27,536 nt of DNA from Actinomycetes bacterium. GTDB taxonomy: Bacteria; Actinomycetota; Acidimicrobiia; Acidimicrobiales; Microtrichaceae. Shown piece by piece: positions 23,201 to 27,536 of the stretch. The stretch is from contig JAEWED010000071.1 of the NCBI GenBank assembly GCA_023389745.1, forward strand, positions 1 through 27,536. The letters are read 5' to 3'. The notes under the pieces are model-generated. The model did no database searches and was not told the DNA's origin. It worked only from the letters and a program-made list of their open reading frames with translations. A program made the position numbers and the translations under genes. How positions within the stretch are numbered: position 1 is the first letter of the stretch; every line of letters begins with the position of its first letter.

Positions 23201-24115
23201 TCAGTCCTCGTCCTTGAACCAGGCGGGCCGCTCCAGTCCGAGCGCGTCATAGTCACTCGGCCAGTTCGGCTGCAGCAGGTGCCACTGCTCGGGGGCACGT
23301 CGGATCAGCTGCTCGAGCGCGATCGCGATGTCCTGGGTCACGCGCTGCACGTCTTGACGCAGCTTGCCGCGACGTTCGGTGTCGACCGCCGGCAGCACGA
23401 CGGCATGGCAGTGGTCGCCCTCGAAGAAGGCGGCGGCGGGGATGAGCGGCGCGCCGCTGCGCAGCGCGAGCAGCGCGGGCCCGCCGGGCAGTCGGGTGCG
23501 CTCGCCGAAGAACTCGACCTCGACCCCGCTGCCGGTCAGGTCCCGGTCGCAGAGCAGGCTGACGATCTTGCCGTTGGCCAGGGCGGCGCCGATCTCGGCG
23601 GCCGACGTCGGGCCGACCGCGATGATCTCCATGCCCAGCCCGGCCCGGTACTCCACGAACCAGTCGAAGAGCTCCTCGGGTTCGAGGCGCTCGGCCACGG
23701 ACGCGACCGGCCAGCCCTTCACCTTGGTGAGCCAGGCGGCGGACCACTCCCACCCGCCCAGGTGGGGCATGGCGCAGACGGGGGTGAGCCCGGCCTCGAT
23801 CGGCTCGATGAGGTGCTCGACGCCCTCGTAGCTGAACCCGCGGTCGATCTCCTCGGGCGACAGGTACGCCAGGCGCAGCGAGTCGTGCCAGTAGCGCCCG
23901 TAGGAGCGGAACACCTCGGCCACCAGCTCGTCGAGCCGGTCCTGGGGCAGGTCGTCGCCGTAGACGCGGCGCAGGTTGCGCTCGGCCATCGTCCGCTCCT
24001 GCGGCGAGAAGCGGGCGTAGCCGTCCGCTGCGAGCCGCGAGAGGGCGCCCGCGACCGGATACGGCAGGCGATGCGAGAGCGTCGACGCGACGCGCAGGCC
24101 GTTCACCGACAACAT
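23201..24115 (-). CDS. patA: PatA-type phosphatidylinositol mannoside acyltransferase (LpxL/HtrB family)
   Basis: Acyltransferase of the bacterial lipid A acyltransferase superfamily; in this gene context it should acylate the mannose of PIM lipids at the membrane. 304 residues from ATG 24115. Seen: the catalytic HX4E box PHLGGWEWSA (H118, E123), the LLCDRDLTGSGVEVEFFGERTRLPGGPALLALRSGAPLIP block (start near 187) typical of the family, and EQWHLLQPNWPSD near the end. The ATG at 24115 has GGGAG 8 bases upstream; a longer in-frame reading would run into pgsA. It lies 16 bases after pgsA and 43 before pimA. The substrate assignment rests on neighbours. Confidence 0.92.
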   Translation of the reverse strand: MLSVNGLRVASTLSHRLPYPVAGALSRLAADGYARFSPQERTMAERNLRRVYGDDLPQDRLDELVAEVFRSYGRYWHDSLRLAYLSPEEIDRGFSYEGVEHLIEPIEAGLTPVCAMPHLGGWEWSAAWLTKVKGWPVASVAERLEPEELFDWFVEYRAGLGMEIIAVGPTSAAEIGAALANGKIVSLLCDRDLTGSGVEVEFFGERTRLPGGPALLALRSGAPLIPAAAFFEGDHCHAVVLPAVDTERRGKLRQDVQRVTQDIAIALEQLIRRAPEQWHLLQPNWPSDYDALGLERPAWFKDED

Positions 24116-24131
24116 CGGCGGCGCTCCCGGC

Positions 24132-24845
24132 TCAGGAGTTGGTGCGGCCGCCGCCGCTCTGGCGACCCCGTGCAGCCGCGCGGGCCCGCAGGCGCTGGCC
24201 ACCAGGACGGTCCATGCGGCGCGGGCGGCGACGACGACGACGGTCGCTCAGCGCCGGCGTCTGACGGGTGGCCTGGTTCCAGACCTTCACGAAGCGCTGA
24301 CCGGCCGTGACGGCGTTGAGCACGATGATCAGCATCAGCACCGGCAGCAGCACCGGCTCGAACAGCAGACCGATGGCCAACAGGATGAAGCGCTCGGCGC
24401 GCTCCACGATGCCGCCGCGGGCGTCGAAGCCCAGCGCGTCGGCCTTGGCCCGGATGTAGGACACCACCGAGGCGGTGACGTAGCCGGCGACGGGCAGCAT
24501 GACCACCCACGGCGGTTCGCCGCTCGCGGCCAGGTAGTAGGCGATGCCGCCGAAGAGCAGGCCGTCGGTCAGGCGATCCGACACCGAGTCGAAGAACGCG
24601 CCGCGCAGCGACGACTTGCCCGATGCCTTCGCGACCGCGCCGTCGAGCAGGTCGGGGATGCCGGTCAGGATCAGCAGCGCGAAGCCCAGGCGCAGCGCAC
24701 CGGCGCCGATGGCGACCGCCGCGGCGACCGCCATGACGATGCCCGTGGCGGTCAGCATGTCGGCGGAGATGCCGGCCTTCTTCATGCTGTTGCCGATGGG
24801 TTTGACCGCGGCGTCGACCTGGCTACGTAGGCGACCGTCGAACAT
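24132..24845 (-). CDS. pgsA: CDP-alcohol phosphatidyltransferase, phosphatidylinositol-phosphate synthase type
   Basis: Integral membrane enzyme that joins inositol phosphate to CDP-diacylglycerol, giving the precursor of phosphatidylinositol. 237 residues. The family motif is present: D65-LL-D68-G69-AV-A72 ... G82-AFF-D86-SVS-D90, with Lys73 where most members have Arg. SDRLTDG, VVSYIRAKADALGFDARGGIVERAERFIL and NAVTAGQRFVKVW match actinobacterial PIP synthases rather than phosphatidylglycerophosphate or cardiolipin enzymes. Several hydrophobic helices follow. The last 35 or so residues form an Arg-rich soluble tail (DRRRRRRPRRMDR). The ATG has GAGGAG 5 bases upstream. First of pgsA-patA-pimA, with an 18-bp dyad at its probable promoter. 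Confidence 0.92.
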   Translation of the reverse strand: MFDGRLRSQVDAAVKPIGNSMKKAGISADMLTATGIVMAVAAAVAIGAGALRLGFALLILTGIPDLLDGAVAKASGKSSLRGAFFDSVSDRLTDGLLFGGIAYYLAASGEPPWVVMLPVAGYVTASVVSYIRAKADALGFDARGGIVERAERFILLAIGLLFEPVLLPVLMLIIVLNAVTAGQRFVKVWNQATRQTPALSDRRRRRRPRRMDRPGGQRLRARAAARGRQSGGGRTNS

Positions 24846-24898
24846 GTGACTCCTCAGAAGCGATCTCGGGTGTCACCAGCGACATCGTCCGGCCGTGG

Positions 24899-24923
24899 TG
24901 CTAACTCCAGTTAGCAAACTGTA
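24899..24923 (-). promoter_or_regulatory. 18-bp dyad and -10-like hexamer upstream of pgsA
   Basis: TGCTAACT-CC-AGTTAGCA (24899-24916) is a perfect inverted repeat with 8-bp arms, AT-rich against a GC-rich background. Minus-strand TACAGT (24923-24918) lies just upstream, so a start of transcription would fall inside the dyad, a typical repressor operator layout. It lies 54-71 bases before the pgsA start. As RNA it could form GCTAAC-TGGA-GTTAGC, a tetraloop hairpin, but no T-tract follows, so a terminator is less likely. Confidence 0.5.
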
Positions 24924-24983
24924 CCCCGTCGGTCCGTTCGTGTGAAGGACCTGTGCCACGTGCGACTCGACGGAGGTCGCCGC

Positions 24984-25556
24984 TCAGCTCGACGACGTGG
25001 CCGTGTCGGCGGGGTCGAACTCGGACCAGTCCTCGGGGTTGTCCTCGACGAACCACTCGACGACCTCGCCGCCGATGCCGTCGACGAGCACGATCCCTCG
25101 CTTCGAGGGCGGGTTCTCGTCGGAGTAGAGCAGGATCCGCCACGTGGGCCGCGACAGCCAGCCTCGCCAGGCCATCTGCGCGGCGGCGTGCCCGACGGGG
25201 AAGCCGACCTGCGCGGTCGCGGTCACCAGCGCGTCGGACTCCTCGACCGCGAGGGTCCGGCCGGCGACCAGGCCGTACAACGCGAAGGCGACGAGGCCGA
25301 TCCCCGCCCAGAGGGTGCCGACGTTGACCAGCGGCGAGCTGTCGCCGCGGGTGACCCACACGACGATGCAGCTGACGCCGATCAGCAGGTAGATCACCGC
25401 GGGGATGCGACGCCGGTTGTTGTTCGGGAAGGTGTGGGGACCGACGAACTCCGACAGGTTGAGGTCGTCGGGCAGCTCGTCGACGTACTCGTCGTCGTGC
25501 AGGCTGCCCTCGTCGGTGCGGCCTGGTCCGGCGGTGCCGTCGCCCGGTTCGCTCAT
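24984..25556 (-). CDS. Membrane protein of unknown function, two helices
   Basis: 190 residues; I do not recognise a family. An acidic N-terminus (about 1-45) precedes two helices (IPAVIYLLIGVSCIVVWVT 51-69 and a second at about 77-98) joined by a short loop. The C-terminal 90 residues are soluble and contain an aromatic-rich stretch AAQMAWRGWLSRPTWRILLYSDENPPSKRGIVLVDGI, then an acidic end (EDNPEDWSEFDPADTATSSS). The ATG at 25556 overlaps the HIT gene stop by 4 bases (ATGA), which fixes the start and shows co-translation with it. It lies between the HIT gene and pgsA, which are direct neighbours in mycobacteria. A role linked to the envelope lipid genes is only a guess. Confidence 0.82.
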   Translation of the reverse strand: MSEPGDGTAGPGRTDEGSLHDDEYVDELPDDLNLSEFVGPHTFPNNNRRRIPAVIYLLIGVSCIVVWVTRGDSSPLVNVGTLWAGIGLVAFALYGLVAGRTLAVEESDALVTATAQVGFPVGHAAAQMAWRGWLSRPTWRILLYSDENPPSKRGIVLVDGIGGEVVEWFVEDNPEDWSEFDPADTATSSS

Positions 25557-26137
25557 GCCCCGAGCGTATCTCCCGGCAGCGGATCGACCCCAGCCCGGTC
25601 GCCGCTCGCAGGGGGCCACGCGGCGCGGAGCCGCTCCCACACGTCGTGCAGCGCGACCGGCATCACCTGCGAGCCGCCGGCGACCGCCATGAAGTTCGCG
25701 TCGCCGACCCAGCGGGGCACGCAGTGCACGTGCAGGTGGTCGGCCTGCGATCCGCCCGCCGCGCGTCCCAGGTTGATGCCGACGTTCACCCCGTCGCAGT
25801 GCAGCGTCGACTTGAGGGCGACCACGCCGTCGCGCACGAGGGCCCACAGCTCGGCGAACTCCTCCGGCTCGAGCTGCTCGAGCTCGGGCACGGCGCGGTT
25901 CGGCAGGACCATCAGGTGGCCCGAGGTGTACGGGAAGCGGTTGAGGATGACGAAGCAGCGCTCGTCACGCCGCACGATGTAGGTCTCGTCGTCGGGCCGG
26001 CCCGAGTCCAGGATGCGTTCGAAGAGCGATCGCGAGTCGTCCGGGTCCGCGCCCGAGTCGGGCAGCTCACGCCGGCTGGCGTCGTCGCCGGTGACGTAGC
26101 TCGACCGCCACGTCGCCCACAGCTGATCGAGCGGCAC
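25553..26137 (-). CDS. HIT-family protein, Ap4A phosphorylase-like
   Basis: Nucleotide hydrolase or phosphorylase of the histidine triad superfamily; 194 residues. The triad is DHLHVHCVPRWVGDANF (HLHVH 134-138), with NRFPYTSGHLMVLPNRAVPELEQL and GVNVGINLGRAAGGSQADHLH upstream. This layout, and the position between thrS and pgsA, match the mycobacterial HIT protein described as a diadenosine tetraphosphate phosphorylase. Synthetases such as ThrRS can make Ap4A, so the pairing is sensible. The GTG at 26137 was chosen because it starts 4 bases past the thrS stop and there is no earlier start that avoids thrS; the ribosome binding site is weak. The precise reaction is inferred. Confidence 0.92.
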   Translation of the reverse strand: MPLDQLWATWRSSYVTGDDASRRELPDSGADPDDSRSLFERILDSGRPDDETYIVRRDERCFVILNRFPYTSGHLMVLPNRAVPELEQLEPEEFAELWALVRDGVVALKSTLHCDGVNVGINLGRAAGGSQADHLHVHCVPRWVGDANFMAVAGGSQVMPVALHDVWERLRAAWPPASGDRAGVDPLPGDTLGA

Positions 26138-26141
26138 GGCG

Positions 26142-27536
26142 CTACTTCTTCGACGCGACGTCGTCGGCGAGGCGCTCGGTGAACACGTCGACGGGCACGT
26201 CGCGTTCGACCTCGTTGCCGCGCGGGTTGACCCCGACGGTGCGGTTCGCGACGTCGTCGTCGCCGACCACGAGCACGTAGGGCAGCTTCTCGCCCTTGGC
26301 GCGGCGGATCCGGTTGCCGAGCGTCTCGTCCGCGGTGCCGACCTCGACGCGGAAGCCCTGCCGCCGCAGCCCGGCGGCGACGTCGTGGGCGTAGTCGGCA
26401 TGTGACTCCGACACGGGCAGGATGCGCACCTGCTCTGGCGCGAGCCAGGCGGGGAACGCTCCGGCGTAGTGCTCCAGCAGCACGGCGAAGAACCGCTCGA
26501 CGGAACCGAACAGCGCACGGTGGATCATGATCGGGCGGTGACGCTCGCCGTCGCTGCCGATGTAGGACATCTCGAATCGCTGGGGCAGCTGGAAGTCGAC
26601 CTGGATGGTCGACATCTGCCAGGTGCGACCGATCGCGTCGCGGGCCTGGACCGAGATCTTCGGCCCGTAGAAGGCGCCGCCGCCCGGGTCGAGCACCAGC
26701 TCGATGTCCATGGCCTCGGCGACGGCGCTGAGCGCGTCGGTCGCCTCGTTCCACTCGTCGTCGGTGCCGACGGCCTTGCCCTCGGGCTTGGTCGACAGCT
26801 CCAGGTAGAAGTCGTCGAGCCCGTAGTCGCGCAGCAGGTCGAGCACGAAGTTCAGGATCGAGCGCAGCTCCTCGCCCATCTGCTCCTTGGTGGTGAAGAT
26901 GTGGGCGTCGTCCTGGGTCATGCCGCGGACCCGGGTGAGGCCGTGCACCACGCCGGACTTCTCGTAGCGGTAGACGGTGCCGAACTCGAACATCCGCAAC
27001 GGCAGCTCGCGGTACGAGCGCTGCCGGCTCTTGAAGATCAGGATGTGGAACGGGCAGTTCATCGGCTTGAGGTAGTACTGCGTGCCGGTGCCCGCAGCGG
27101 GCTCGGTGCCGATCACCGCGGCGTCGACCTCGGACTGCCCCTCGGCCGGCGTGGTGGGCTCGTGCTCGTGGTCGTGGGCGTGATCGAGCTCCATCGGAGG
27201 GAACATGCCGTCAGCGAACCACTCGAGGTGACCGCTGATCTCGAAGAGGTTCTTCTTCGTGATGTGCGGCGAGTACACGAACTCGTAGTCGGCCTCTTCG
27301 TGGCGCTGACGCGAGTAGTCCTCCATGAGGCGACGGATGATGCCGCCCTTCGGATGGAAGACGGCCAGGCCCGAACCGATCTCCTCCGGGAACGAGAACA
27401 GGTCGAGCTCGACGCCCAGCTTGCGGTGGTCGCGCTTGGCGGCCTCTTCCTGGCGGTGCAGATGCGCGGCCAGGTCCTTCTTGTTGGCGAACGCCGCGGC
27501 GTAGATGCGCTGCAGCATCGGGTTCTTCTCGCTGCC
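26142..27536 (-). CDS. thrS: Threonyl-tRNA synthetase, C-terminal part (5' end outside the window)
   Basis: Class II synthetase for tRNA-Thr. About 464 residues are present; the N-terminal TGS and editing domains lie beyond the right edge. Seen: SEKNPMLQRIYAAAF, LFSFPEEIGSGLAVFHPKGG (motif 1 region), YLKPMNCPFHILIF with the zinc Cys, RMFEFGTVYRYEKSGVVHGLTRVRGMTQDDAHIF (motif 2), GPKISVQARDAIGRTWQMSTIQVDFQLPQRF, and HRALFGSVERFFAVLLEHYAGAFP (motif 3), then the anticodon-binding domain. Between DGMFPPME and YYLKPMNC, where relatives have only a few residues, there is an insert of about 37 residues (27078-27188) rich in His, Asp, Glu and Pro. The stop lies 4 bases before the HIT gene. Confidence 0.96.
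   Translation of the reverse strand, partial: GSEKNPMLQRIYAAAFANKKDLAAHLHRQEEAAKRDHRKLGVELDLFSFPEEIGSGLAVFHPKGGIIRRLMEDYSRQRHEEADYEFVYSPHITKKNLFEISGHLEWFADGMFPPMELDHAHDHEHEPTTPAEGQSEVDAAVIGTEPAAGTGTQYYLKPMNCPFHILIFKSRQRSYRELPLRMFEFGTVYRYEKSGVVHGLTRVRGMTQDDAHIFTTKEQMGEELRSILNFVLDLLRDYGLDDFYLELSTKPEGKAVGTDDEWNEATDALSAVAEAMDIELVLDPGGGAFYGPKISVQARDAIGRTWQMSTIQVDFQLPQRFEMSYIGSDGERHRPIMIHRALFGSVERFFAVLLEHYAGAFPAWLAPEQVRILPVSESHADYAHDVAAGLRRQGFRVEVGTADETLGNRIRRAKGEKLPYVLVVGDDDVANRTVGVNPRGNEVERDVPVDVFTERLADDVASKK

Overview
This is 27.5 kb of a very GC-rich chromosome whose gene order is that of the core of a high-GC Gram-positive bacterium (Actinomycetota). The run thrS - HIT protein - phosphatidylinositol-phosphate synthase - PatA-type acyltransferase - PimA - pdxS - pdxT - yebC - ruvC - ruvA - ruvB - queA/tgt - yajC - secD - secF - rel - hisS - aspS is the actinobacterial arrangement, read here on the minus strand from right to left. 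PimA and the PI-type pgsA point to an inositol-phospholipid-making actinobacterium. The frequent GTG starts, the Thr-rich SecD linker and the extra genes in the run make me think of class Acidimicrobiia, but that placement is inference. No phage, insertion sequence, CRISPR array, tRNA or rRNA was seen, and no gap between genes exceeds about 150 bases.

Layout, in transcription order (right to left). (1) 27536-22063: thrS (5' part outside the window), an Ap4A-phosphorylase-like HIT protein, a 190-residue membrane protein, then the PI-mannoside lipid genes pgsA, patA and pimA, ending in a GC-rich hairpin. An 18-bp dyad sits at the probable promoter of pgsA-patA-pimA. (2) 22000-19994: an M48-like protein without its zinc motif and a membrane-anchored DUF3048 protein. 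(3) 19893-17586: pdxS-pdxT (pyridoxal phosphate synthase) and yebC. (4) 15469-17522, the only plus-strand genes: a two-gene ABC-2 exporter. (5) 15355-13089: ruvCAB, with a LexA-type SOS box on the ruvC start. (6) 12940-9541: a long-chain-type acyl-CoA dehydrogenase, queA and tgt (queuosine tRNA modification). (7) 9448-5860: yajC-secD-secF (Sec translocon accessory complex). (8) 5727-3464: a bifunctional Rel alarmone enzyme preceded by a short overlapping leader ORF that repeats its start. (9) 3397-1: a diverged acyltransferase-like protein, hisS, and the 5' part of aspS.

Most of the window is housekeeping. What is less ordinary lies in the joints: the duplicated rel start, the SOS box inside the ruvC start, promoter-like TAnnnT hexamers a few bases upstream of several starts that lack a ribosome binding site (leaderless mRNAs), short tandem duplications across gene ends, a run of eight GGG tracts before aspS, and two proteins with eroded catalytic motifs (M48-like and acyltransferase-like). 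I do not see a clear new multi-gene system; the closest candidates are the M48-like/DUF3048 pair and the rel leader.
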